Source: an uncultured Clostridia bacterium | GTDB taxonomy: Bacteria; Bacillota; Clostridia; TANB77; UBA1234 | Direction: 5' to 3' | DNA: 34,112 nt | Assembly: GCA_944393265.1 (NCBI GenBank) | Contig: CALXZO010000013.1 | Span: forward strand, 1-34,112 | Shown: positions 22,916 through 30,574 of the stretch, in pieces | How the letters are laid out: each line of letters starts with the position of its first letter | Numbering within the stretch: position 1 is the stretch's first letter | The notes under the pieces: model-generated | What the model was told of the DNA's origin: nothing | Databases searched by the model: none | Seen by the model: the letters and a program-made list of their open reading frames with translations, nothing else | Translations under genes and position numbers: made by a program

Positions 22916-23722
22916 TTAATTTGCGTAAAATTGGTTATAAAACTTTTTAGTATAAGTAGGCAAATTACTTTGATTTCTTTCCATAGAATCTCTTTTTACC
23001 TCTTCAACAGTTGTATAGCCCTCAAACTTATATCTTTCTAAAATCTTTTGAACATAACTCCAATTTTTTACTTGATGGTCAACCGATTCAGAAATTGCAT
23101 AAACAATAATTTCAGGAGTCATTCCGTTGTTCAAGCAGTTGCTGATATATTCTTCAGCATTGCTACTTAATTCAATTTCTTTTTCTTTACAAAGTTTGAA
23201 AATTGAATTTTTCTTTTTTTCTTTTTCTACTTCTGCATCTAGTTCTATATCTTTATCTAGTTCTTTTTCTATATCTATCTCTGTGTAACAAGTTTGAACA
23301 TTACTGTCACTTATTTGCACATCGTTGTCACAATGTGACGGTAAAGCTTTTTGCCTATTTCTAAAATTACGCATCCTTTCAGCACTTGCAGATTCTTTGC
23401 CTATTAATTCTTGCATTGCAATCATAAAAATAGAATTATCTTCTAATATTTCTATTGCATTAATTTGTAATAAGGCTTTGATTGTAAATTTTACAATGTT
23501 AACATCTTCATCTAGCATTAAAGCTAATTCTTCTTCACATGTTGGAAGTATTTTATCGTATCTAATTGTTCCTGCAGTTTTTAAACTTTTTAATTGCATT
23601 TTTAAGTATGTTATTACGATTTTATCTCCGTCAGGGAGTGTTCGTAAAAATCGAATTTGTTTATCATCAAAAAAATTTTCTTTTAATTTTAACCAAAAAT
23701 ATTTCTTTTCAGGTGCATTCAA
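22916..23722 (-). CDS. Phage replisome organizer with DnaD-like C-terminus
   Basis: 268 residues. The beginning, KKYFWLKLKENFFDDKQIRFLRTLPDGDKIVITYLKM, is the well-known phage replisome organizer N-terminal domain (winged helix binding the origin). A charged linker (about 150-175) leads to a DnaD/DnaB2-like helical domain with YISNCLNNGMTPEIIVYAISESVDHQVKNWSYVQKIL and the end motif F(x)(x)FY. It binds the phage origin and recruits the host helicase. No separate helicase or loader gene is visible. Confidence 0.9.
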   Translation of the reverse strand: MNAPEKKYFWLKLKENFFDDKQIRFLRTLPDGDKIVITYLKMQLKSLKTAGTIRYDKILPTCEEELALMLDEDVNIVKFTIKALLQINAIEILEDNSIFMIAMQELIGKESASAERMRNFRNRQKALPSHCDNDVQISDSNVQTCYTEIDIEKELDKDIELDAEVEKEKKKNSIFKLCKEKEIELSSNAEEYISNCLNNGMTPEIIVYAISESVDHQVKNWSYVQKILERYKFEGYTTVEEVKRDSMERNQSNLPTYTKKFYNQFYAN

Positions 23723-23801
23723 TTTGTATCAATCCTTTCTTTACTTTTTAGTATCTATAAGGTATAATACGAATAGAAATTGTTTCGAAATTTCTATTTT
23801 T

Positions 23802-23843
23802 AGTTGATATGTTTTGTTTGACGGCTAACATATCAGCTTTTTT
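23802..23843 (+). terminator. Strong plus-direction terminator in the early region
   Basis: Arms AGTTGATATGTT (23802-23813) and AACATATCAGCT (23827-23838), with one G-U pair, followed on the plus strand by six T. No plus-strand gene precedes it, so it may stop antisense transcripts through the replication gene or end an unannotated RNA. Confidence 0.65.
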
Positions 23844-23856
23844 ATTTCTATTCATA

Positions 23857-24126
23857 TTACCTCGTTTCATAAATTCTTATTTTTATTTCTTGACCAGGAA
23901 ATAAATACCCTGATTTTATACCATTGTCTTTTTCTATATAATAAATAAGTTTTCTTATGTCTTTATTAGCGAAATTGTTTTTGCTCATTATTTCCCAAGC
24001 TGTATCGCCAAGTTGAACAGTGTATTCCTGAAAGTAATAGTCGCTAGATTCTTTATTCTGCAATAATAGAATTATTATAAATAAACATGAAAGAACTATA
24101 ATAATATTTTCTTTTTTATATTTCAT
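23857..24126 (-). CDS. Small membrane protein with LysM domain (YneA-like)
   Basis: 89 residues from the ATG at 24126 behind GAGG. One membrane helix at residues 7-22 (IIIVLSCLFIIILLL) and a LysM domain at 35-83 (YTVQLGDTAWEIMSKNN...LFPGQEIKI) facing outside. This is the build of YneA, the SOS-induced division inhibitor of Bacillus, and of related proteins. Encoded in the early phage operon, it could block host division or act at the cell wall early in infection; this role is inference. It overlaps the previous gene by 11 nt. Confidence 0.7.
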   Translation of the reverse strand: MKYKKENIIIVLSCLFIIILLLQNKESSDYYFQEYTVQLGDTAWEIMSKNNFANKDIRKLIYYIEKDNGIKSGYLFPGQEIKIRIYETR

Positions 24127-24334
24127 TTTCAGTTTCCTCACTTTCATCTAGCCATTTTCTAAATTTAAACTTATTCACAACTTTGCTACCTTTTTTAATC
24201 ATTGGAGGAAAGTCTGGTCTATGAAACCAGTCATATATTCTAGTTCTTTTAAATCCCAATGATTCAATCTCTTTGTATCCAATATAAAGAGGCATACTAT
24301 TCCATACTTTTTCCACCTCTGCATCATAATTCAT
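24116..24334 (-). CDS. Excisionase-like HTH protein
   Basis: 72 residues from the ATG at 24334 (AAAGGGGGT upstream). The core LYIGYKEIESLGFKRTRIYDWFHRPDFPPMIKKGSKVVNKFKFRKWLDE is a MerR/excisionase-type winged HTH, as in phage Xis and AlpA proteins. An operator (24356-24372) lies just before it, so the repressor can shut it off. It would assist the integrase in excision or act as an early regulator. Confidence 0.75.
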   Translation of the reverse strand: MNYDAEVEKVWNSMPLYIGYKEIESLGFKRTRIYDWFHRPDFPPMIKKGSKVVNKFKFRKWLDESEETENEI

Positions 24335-24355
24335 ATTCTTACCCCCTTTCATCAT

Positions 24356-24372
24356 TACCACTCTATGTGGAA
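24356..24372. promoter_or_regulatory. Repressor operator 1
   Basis: 17-bp imperfect palindrome TACCACTCTATGTGGAA, identical to operator 3. It lies 22 bp before the excisionase-like ATG. Confidence 0.75.
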
Positions 24373-24404
24373 GCATAGTTTAAAAAAATAAAGCCTAAGC
24401 TTGT

Positions 24405-24421
24405 TTCTACATTATGTGGAA
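24405..24421. promoter_or_regulatory. Repressor operator 2
   Basis: TTCTACATTATGTGGAA, the most symmetrical of the four sites, lying directly after the Cro-like gene. Another operator follows 33 bp away, so a repressor loop or roadblock to transcription into the early operon is possible. Confidence 0.65.
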
Positions 24422-24426
24422 TACTT

Positions 24427-24684
24427 TTAGATAGTAGGAAATAAATCTTGCAGTTTTATGTTGAATACCTTTAACAATTTTACCGCAACTTTTGTTGATG
24501 GCTTCCTGGTTCCAAGTTCATATGCAGATATTGTTCTTGCATTTACTCCTACAAGTTGTCCAAGCTCTGATTGAGTTAATCCAATACTTTCACGATATTC
24601 TCGAAGTAAAATATCCTTATTTAATTTTTGCTTTTTTGTTAATTTAACTACTTTTACAATTTTTCTTTCTTTAGATTTTTTCAT
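24427..24684 (-). CDS. Cro-like HTH repressor
   Basis: 85 residues: a basic N-terminal arm, then an XRE helix-turn-helix (about 26-82: LLREYRESIGLTQSELGQLVGVNARTISAYELGTRKP). It is divergent from the CI-like gene, the position of Cro in lambdoid switches, and first in the early operon. RBS AAAGGAG precedes the ATG. Confidence 0.85.
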   Translation of the reverse strand: MKKSKERKIVKVVKLTKKQKLNKDILLREYRESIGLTQSELGQLVGVNARTISAYELGTRKPSTKVAVKLLKVFNIKLQDLFPTI

Positions 24685-24713
24685 ATTTTTTCTCCTTTCG
24701 TTATCATGGTTTT

Positions 24714-24742
24714 ATATTACCACTCTATGTGGAATAATACAA
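24714..24742 (-). promoter_or_regulatory. Early promoter (Cro-like gene)
   Basis: TTGTAT at 24737-24742 and TAATAT at 24714-24719 on the minus strand, 17 bp apart. Operator 3 fills the spacer, which explains how the repressor blocks it. Confidence 0.65.
24718..24734. promoter_or_regulatory. Repressor operator 3
   Basis: TACCACTCTATGTGGAA, lying inside the spacer of the minus-strand early promoter. Confidence 0.8.
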
Positions 24743-24804
24743 TATATTTTCTAAAAGTAGTTATTTTTAAAAATTAATTTTCTTTATCTTAAGGGCATTT
24801 GGGC

Positions 24805-24833
24805 TTGACAAGTTCTACATAGAGTGGTAAACT
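24805..24833 (+). promoter_or_regulatory. Promoter of the CI-like repressor operon
   Basis: A perfect TTGACA at 24805-24810, a 17-bp spacer and TAAACT at 24828-24833. Operator 4 fills the spacer, so the repressor would shut off its own gene when abundant. Confidence 0.75.
24813..24829. promoter_or_regulatory. Repressor operator 4
   Basis: TTCTACATAGAGTGGTA, the reverse orientation of operators 1 and 3 with one base changed; it lies within the spacer of the repressor promoter. Confidence 0.8.
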
Positions 24834-24859
24834 CAAACACATAGAAAGGTGGTTTTTAT

Positions 24860-25246
24860 ATGAAAGATGCCGAAATTGATGCAATTGTTTTCAATACTGA
24901 TACTTTACATGCTTTTGCCAAAAGAGCTAAAGAACTACGTACTGAAAAGAATTTATCACTTGAAGCTTTGGGTAAGCATTTGGGCTATTCAAGAAGTGCA
25001 ATTAGCAGTTATGAATGTGCAGTTCGTATGCCTGATTTAAAGGTATTATCTGCTTATTCAGAGTTCTTCGACGTTCCTGTTGATTATCTTATAGGTAAAG
25101 TTAATACTCGTATGTCTTTGATGGCTATCGCTTGTATGTCTAACCTTACAAATGAGGATGTGGGTAATTGGTCTGAAGAAGTTCAACAAGACATCGCTAA
25201 CTTCATAAAGTTTAGAGTTCAACAAGAAAAAATTAATAAAAAATAA
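24860..25246 (+). CDS. CI-like prophage repressor
   Basis: 128 residues. An XRE helix-turn-helix lies at about 19-76 (RAKELRTEKNLSLEALGKHLGYSRSAISSYECAVRMPDL) and ends with PVDYLIGK, as in phage repressors. The C-terminal part is short and helical with no LexA-type peptidase, so induction should depend on the ImmA-like protease encoded next. RBS AGAAAGGTGG precedes the ATG. Confidence 0.85.
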   Translation: MKDAEIDAIVFNTDTLHAFAKRAKELRTEKNLSLEALGKHLGYSRSAISSYECAVRMPDLKVLSAYSEFFDVPVDYLIGKVNTRMSLMAIACMSNLTNEDVGNWSEEVQQDIANFIKFRVQQEKINKK

Positions 25247-25310
25247 TATTTTTATCCTGCTTTTTTAATTTTATAATTTTACCATTTTTGCCTAAAAGGA
25301 GGAAAAACAA

Positions 25311-25763
25311 ATGACAACTACTAAAAAAATTTCTAGAATTTATGATTACTTTTTCAACAAAGATGATGTATCCGTTGTCGATGCACCTTACTTAAAATCT
25401 GTAAAAGCTTTAACAGCTTTTGATGGTGAAAATAATACTAAATGTTGGATTGCAATAAACTACAGAGCTATTGATTCTGAACGTGAAGAACTTTGTATAC
25501 TTGAAGAAGAGAAAGCTCATTACGAAGTAGGTATTATTCCTACTAATCCCTTTTCTAATTCTTATTGTGATAAGATTTCTAGAGAACGCAATGAGTACCG
25601 TGCGAAGAGAAAAGCAGTCGAAAGGTTAGTTCCTAAAGATAAGCTACTTGATACAATGAAAAATTTATCATGTATTTACATTGAAGCCCTTGCAGAATTG
25701 TTTGATGTTACAAATGAATTTATGGCTGATGCATTAAAAATTTATGGCTACGAAATTATATAA
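25311..25763 (+). CDS. ImmA/IrrE-like metalloprotease
   Basis: 150 residues. The core LCILEEEKAHYEVGIIPT corresponds to the zinc motif region of ImmA proteins (EExxxH, usually written AEELGHYxxG), and the C-terminus (EALAELFDVTNEFMADALKIYG) is the usual small helical end. Such proteins cleave the neighbouring repressor on DNA damage. It follows the repressor gene by 64 nt with its own strong AAAGGAGG. One glycine of the usual EELGH is replaced by alanine (EEKAH). Confidence 0.75.
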   Translation: MTTTKKISRIYDYFFNKDDVSVVDAPYLKSVKALTAFDGENNTKCWIAINYRAIDSEREELCILEEEKAHYEVGIIPTNPFSNSYCDKISRERNEYRAKRKAVERLVPKDKLLDTMKNLSCIYIEALAELFDVTNEFMADALKIYGYEII

Positions 25764-25771
25764 AATATTTG

Positions 25772-25795
25772 AAACAATGTCATTTGACATTGTTT
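25772..25795 (+). terminator. Hairpin after the ImmA-like gene
   Basis: Perfect 11-bp arms at 25772-25782 and 25785-25795 with only a short T-rich end (gtttta), so termination may be partial and leave some readthrough into the integrase gene. Confidence 0.55.
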
Positions 25796-25851
25796 TAAAA
25801 AGAATTTTCAGAAGAACGTTAGTTCTATATGTGAAAGGAGTGTGACGCTTC

Positions 25852-27018
25852 GTGGGTAAAAGACGAGGTAATAATGAAGGAAGTATATACCAAAGAAAAG
25901 ACGGACGTTGGGTTGGTCAAGTCCAAGTAGGATACAAATCAGATGGAAGTAGAAAACTAATGACATGCTATGGAAAAACCAGAGCGGATGTTTCAAAAAA
26001 GATTGCAAATACACTTTCTGATATTTCCAAAAACATTTTTGTGGACACTAACCAAATGACTGTGGAAGAATGGATTTGGAATTGGTTGAAAATTTATAAA
26101 AAAGGAACTGTAAAACCTAATACATATGCTAGGTATATCTATGTTATAAACGACTATATAGTTCCTGCACTAGGCAAAATAAAACTTAAAAATCTTACCT
26201 CTTTGAAAATTCAAAATCTATATAATGATTGTAAGGAAAAAGGATTATCTCCGAGTTCTATAAAACACGTTCATACGATTCTTTCTCCCGCACTTACACA
26301 GGCTGTTAAAGAGGGAATTATTACTGCAAATCCTGCATACAATACAACACGTCCAAGTATTAAAAAAGCGAATGTTAACGTATTTACTGTTGAACAGCAA
26401 GAGCTTCTTGTTGCAAGTTTATTTAACGATACTATGGGTGTACTTATTAAACTTGCATTAGCTACTGGTGGAAGAATAGGAGAACTTCTCGGGCTTAAGT
26501 GGGAAGATGTTGATTTTGAAAAGTTAGAAATAACATTTAAACAAGGAATAGTTAATGAATACGATTTCGATGATGAAAATCATACAAGCAAATTTAAAAA
26601 AGTAACTTTAAACGATTTGAAAACTGACAGTAGTGAACGAACTATTCCCATAACAAAAGCAACCGCTAATATGCTTCGTGAGTACAAACTAAATCAACGC
26701 AGTTATTTAAAACAGGTTCCCGCAAATATCACGATCATTCCTGAAATGGTATTTCTTAATGAAGCTGGCAATTATCTTGATAATGCATCGGTTAGAAAGA
26801 GATATAAAACTATTTTGAAGAATCTAGGTATTCCTTATATAAAGTTTCATGCTTTAAGGCATACTTTTGCTACTCGTGTCTTGGAAGCAAATATCCACCC
26901 TAAAATTGCACAAACTTTATTAGGTCATTCAGAAATGCGAACCACTATGGAAGTTTATTCTCATGTACTTCCTGACCAGAAGAGAATGGCAATTGAAAAA
27001 ATAAGCGAAGTAATATAA
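25852..27018 (+). CDS. int: Prophage integrase, tyrosine recombinase
   Basis: 388 residues with a GTG start; GGAG lies 11 nt upstream. The arm-binding domain is at 10-60 (GSIYQRKDGRWVGQVQ), core-binding at 68-165, catalytic at 175-385 with R208 (GGRIGELLGL), H333-x2-R336 (FHALRHTFA), H359 (LLGHS) and Y369 (MEVYSHV). This is a Tn916/phi-LC3-type phage integrase. A terminator follows immediately. It marks the right end of the prophage, so attL or attR should lie near 27,050-27,120. Confidence 0.95.
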   Translation: MGKRRGNNEGSIYQRKDGRWVGQVQVGYKSDGSRKLMTCYGKTRADVSKKIANTLSDISKNIFVDTNQMTVEEWIWNWLKIYKKGTVKPNTYARYIYVINDYIVPALGKIKLKNLTSLKIQNLYNDCKEKGLSPSSIKHVHTILSPALTQAVKEGIITANPAYNTTRPSIKKANVNVFTVEQQELLVASLFNDTMGVLIKLALATGGRIGELLGLKWEDVDFEKLEITFKQGIVNEYDFDDENHTSKFKKVTLNDLKTDSSERTIPITKATANMLREYKLNQRSYLKQVPANITIIPEMVFLNEAGNYLDNASVRKRYKTILKNLGIPYIKFHALRHTFATRVLEANIHPKIAQTLLGHSEMRTTMEVYSHVLPDQKRMAIEKISEVI

Positions 27019-27022
27019 TTAA

Positions 27023-27048
27023 AAGCGGAATCAATACGATTCCGCTTC
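27023..27048 (+). terminator. Terminator of the integrase gene
   Basis: Perfect 10-bp arms AAGCGGAATC and GATTCCGCTT with a 6-nt loop, 5 nt after the integrase stop, followed by a T-rich stretch. Confidence 0.75.
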
Positions 27049-27123
27049 TTCATCTTTATAAATGAATCCTCACAATGCTCAAAATTCAATTTTTATTTGT
27101 AGATTGGTATAGTTTCCCACTTA

Positions 27124-27284
27124 TTATTCGTGTATTGTTTCGAGTTCAACTGTATTTCTTGTTCCAATTATTTTAACAGGTATGTCTTTAATTCTGTCGG
27201 TGTATTTTCTGACATTTCCTCATATACAATTTCGCCATTATCAGATATTTTTATATTTAATAATCTTAATTCGTTAATTTTCAT
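27124..27284 (-). CDS. Small protein with a probable -1 frameshift or indel
   Basis: The ATG at 27284 (AGGTG 8 nt upstream) opens MKINELRLLNIKISDNGEIVYEE and MSENTPTELK; in the same frame only TYLLK and a stop at 27168 follow. In the -1 frame the text continues sensibly as DIPVKIIGTRNTVELETIHE to a stop at 27124. The opening resembles small Bacillota phage proteins of unknown function. A lost A in TTAAAG near 27188 would explain it. No CGG is involved, so it differs from the three +1 sites. Confidence 0.5.
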
Positions 27285-27310
27285 TTATCATACACCTATT
27301 AAGCTATTTT

Positions 27311-28375
27311 TTATTCTTTTATTAATAATCCATCCATAAAATTTAAAGCAATTTCATCTAAAGTTTTTCTAATCTCAATCCATTCACTACTCAAATCAAT
27401 TGTTCTTATTATCATTCTATGCTTATTCATAACAGATATTTTATTAATAATAGGTTCATTTATTGTTTGTGCATATAATAACATTCCTACAACTTTATTT
27501 TCCTTGTACGGGTCTAAATTGTCAACGTATGCTAGTACTTGATATAAATTACCACTACTCACAACTTTTGAACCATACTGCGTATCAGATAAAATATGAC
27601 TATAAAATTTAGCATCAATTACTAATATTTTTTCATTATATTCCAATGTTATGTCTGTTTTCATTATTGGTAACAAGTCAACTGCCGAATCTTCATTAAA
27701 ACGCAATATTTGTGATTTTGCCTTAAGCATAGGATAATGTTTTTTATAATATTCTCTCAAGAAATTTTCATATATTCGACTTATAACTGTATCATCCAAA
27801 AACTCTTTAAACAAATTATTACCCTTTACATCAGAAACAATTAACTCCTCTAATATTAACTTACAAATCAATATGCTATTTTTATATGAATTGTTGTTTC
27901 TATCAAATCTAACCATATCCCATTTAATTGATGTTCTTGCTATTGTATCTACATTAGAATAATATGCAAGCAATTTTTTTAACTGTATCTTTATTCTATC
28001 TGTTACTTTTTGAGATTTGATTAAATAAACAAGTGTTGTCTTTATTATTCTATTCATTAAAACATTTGTAGTAAATTCATCATATTCACAATAAACTCTT
28101 TTGTTAATTAATGAATTATTTTTTATAGTATCTGTAATATTAATTTTTCCTCGAACATTTTTTAATTCCGATTCTTCATAATTATAGCTTTTATAAACGC
28201 CTTGTTTAAGTTGTCCTTTTAACAACAAACAAAGTAACGTTGAAAATAGTTCATAAATATTTTCGAATGCTTCTACACCAAGCTTTTCTTCATCCTTTGC
28301 ATTTAATCTATTTTCGTTAAAAGTATAACATAGCATATAATAAATATTTTTTATTTTATTATCAACACTAATCAT
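27311..28375 (-). CDS. mcrC: McrC-like nuclease subunit of the restriction system
   Basis: 354 residues. The beginning, IKNIYYMLCYTFNENRL, and LKNVRGKINITDTI near 71-85 are typical of McrC, and the C-terminal PD-(D/E)xK nuclease has D241 and D254-A-K256 (TDITLEYNEKILVIDAKFY). McrC binds the McrB ring and cuts DNA. It overlaps the McrB gene by 8 nt, the usual coupling. It is the last gene of the four-gene operon. Confidence 0.92.
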   Translation of the reverse strand: MISVDNKIKNIYYMLCYTFNENRLNAKDEEKLGVEAFENIYELFSTLLCLLLKGQLKQGVYKSYNYEESELKNVRGKINITDTIKNNSLINKRVYCEYDEFTTNVLMNRIIKTTLVYLIKSQKVTDRIKIQLKKLLAYYSNVDTIARTSIKWDMVRFDRNNNSYKNSILICKLILEELIVSDVKGNNLFKEFLDDTVISRIYENFLREYYKKHYPMLKAKSQILRFNEDSAVDLLPIMKTDITLEYNEKILVIDAKFYSHILSDTQYGSKVVSSGNLYQVLAYVDNLDPYKENKVVGMLLYAQTINEPIINKISVMNKHRMIIRTIDLSSEWIEIRKTLDEIALNFMDGLLIKE

Positions 28376-30573
28376 TTAATACTCCATTCATTGTAGTTGT
28401 ACATCTTTCTAAAGACTCTTCATCATCGTACCAATATTCTTCAAATAAAGGTAGAATATCATACTTTATAATATTACCTAAATCTTCTATTTTTTTGTTA
28501 CAAAAATAACTATGTCCAATCATAAATCCTTTACCTAACGATTTATCATCTGCTATATATGAATTTATATTTTTCATTGCCTCTATTATAATTTGAGCTT
28601 TAGCACCAAAATTAGTTTTTAATTCATTCTGAAAATTATCATTATCAAAAGCTGGTTCTATTCTTATAAAAGCAAATCTTCTACGTAATGCGTAATCTAT
28701 TAATGCTAGAGACCTGTCTGCTGTATTCATTAATCCTATTATATATAAATTTTTCGGTATTGAAAAATATTCTTGTGAATATACCAATCTTAATTCTTCA
28801 TCTCTTTTATCGTTTTCTATTAGCATTAATAATTCCCCAAAAATCTTACTTAAATTACCACGATTTATTTCATCAATAATCAAATAGTAATTATTATCAG
28901 GATCATTTTCAGCATCCTTACACAATGAATAGAAAATTCCATTTTGTAGTTCAAAACCATTCTCTATTGGTCTATATCCCTCTACAAAATCCTCATAAGA
29001 ATAACTTTGATGAAATTGAATAAATTCAATTCTTGATTTATCTGTACAACCCATCAAAGAATAAGCTAATCTTTTAGCCATAAATGTTTTTCCAACTCCG
29101 CGGAGCACCCTCTAAAATAATATTCTTTTTCATTTTCAATGTAGAAACAATATCATCATATTTTTCTTCACTAATATAGACTTCATTTAGAAAATCATCT
29201 TTACTATAATTTTCAACTATTCTTTCTTCTGAGTCTTCCACATCATCTTCTTCAGTATTTTCCCCTTGTAATATCACATTAAATAAGAAGTCCCATAATA
29301 TCCATCCTGTTACAAGTAAATTCTTATTTTCCAAAAATTCAAAATCATTCTTTAATTGCTTTGTTAACGCAAAGTTTAAATCTTCTGCTGTTGATAATCC
29401 CTCATAATTGTATTCAAAATAATCTAGCAACTCAATTAATCTTGATTTTGCTACAATGCTTACAAATCTATCTGGATAATATTGAAATAACATCTTTGTA
29501 AGAACTATATCCATACCTTTTAGTAATGAAAATTCATCTGAATCTTTTCTTTTTAATGGGTCATTAGAAGTTCCGTATTCATTTAAATATGTATATAATT
29601 CATTTCTAAATTCATTCCATTTTTCATCAGTTTCATCCTCTGCAATATTCTGACCAGCAATTTCTAAAGTTTCTCCTTTATTTCTCCAAAAAGCTCCATG
29701 TTTCTTAGATGTACCACCACCTATTCCAACAATACCTTTATACTTTCCAAACTCCAATTTGTATGATAAAGTTTTTTCTTTACCCACTTTTCCAAGTGCA
29801 TATTCATCTATTAATAAACCTTTTATTCTTTGTAATGGATATTCTTCTTGAAACTCATTCACTAAATTAATTTGTTCCTTAGCATTTGCTGTTACTTCTT
29901 CAATTTTTTCAAAATAATATTTTTCGAATTTTTGTTTATTTGTCAATTCAACGGTATTCTCTTGATTTATCAAAGAATTTATATCAATAAGCGTATTAGT
30001 TTCAGTCTTATAAAAATGATTATTCAATTCCTTTAAATCTGAAGCATCCTCTTCTTTTATTCCAAAAACTTCATATCTTAATTTTTCCTTAACTTTCAAG
30101 ATAATCATGTATGTTCCTTTATGTAGTAAACGGCGAAAACTAACGAAACCTGGTTCATCATGATTGATTAAAGATATTTGTATTTGGTCTGCTTGAGCTC
30201 TTCTTTTACATCTAATAATTGATGTTTTCAATTCTTTGCTTTCATTTTCAAAAATAATTTCTGAATATGATTCATCTTCAGTCAAATATTTAATATTGCT
30301 TTTATATATTCTCATAGGAATTTGTAATACAAAATATTTTTTCAAATCAGCATCATTATCATTAAAATACCCATCTGAATACAAATAAGGGAATATATCC
30401 ATTTGCTCTCCAGTAATAGCAATATGTGTTTGATTTGTACTTCTTCCATCATCTAATGTATTAGACGATTCAAGTTTCTTTATGATTAATCCATCATACT
30501 TATTTTCATCGATTTGTATATTCGTTTTTTCTAAAGCATTTGATATTAAGCTAATTGCTTCTGAAAACGTCAT
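28368..30573 (-). CDS. mcrB: McrB-like GTPase of the restriction system, needs a +1 shift at CGG inside the P-loop
   Basis: 734 residues if read with the shift. The first 480 residues hold the DNA-recognition part; I cannot name its fold. The motor starts at KKNIILEGAP (to residue 491), where the frame meets CGG at 29098-29100. Skipping the C gives GVGKTFMAKRLAYS and completes the Walker A glycine motif. Walker B is YYLIIDEINRGNLSKIFGEL (D567, E568), and MNTADRS, the McrB signature, follows. Without the shift the protein stops six codons on and has no motor. All other genes in the operon are intact, which speaks against simple decay. Confidence 0.88.
29097..29100 (-). other. In-frame CGGA, +1 frameshift site in the McrB P-loop
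   Basis: The codons read GGT GCT CCG CGG AGT TGG; the P-loop needs GGT GCT CCG (C) GGA GTT GGA AAA ACA. The glycine made from GGA is the invariant second glycine of GxxGxGKT. Confidence 0.78.
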
Positions 30574-30574
30574 A

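Noticed and set aside
23325..23807. Long plus-strand open frame opposite the replication gene
   Set aside because: It is a mirror of the DnaD-like gene, has no ribosome binding site and shows composition typical of antisense frames.
1..27120. Prophage attachment sites
   Set aside because: I compared the region after the integrase (27,050-27,120) with the left edge (150-210) and found no convincing shared core; the other junction may lie outside the window.
787..29100. Three independent sequencing errors that each insert the same base before GGA, for example at a methylated motif
   Set aside because: Not fully excluded. The plus-strand context shared by the sites is only TCC followed by the extra G, and in-frame CGG is otherwise absent from all genes, which an error model does not predict. 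Read-level data would decide.
787..29100. P-site tRNA slippage as mechanism for the +1 shifts
   Set aside because: The preceding codons are CCU, GUU and CCG, and moving one base forward gives CUC, UUC and CGC, which the same tRNAs would not pair with well. The common element is CGGA in the A site.
28368..29108. A separate ATPase gene starting just after the first McrB frame
   Set aside because: Its apparent start lies within the P-loop, so it would lack the Walker A beginning; the two frames join to one normal McrB.
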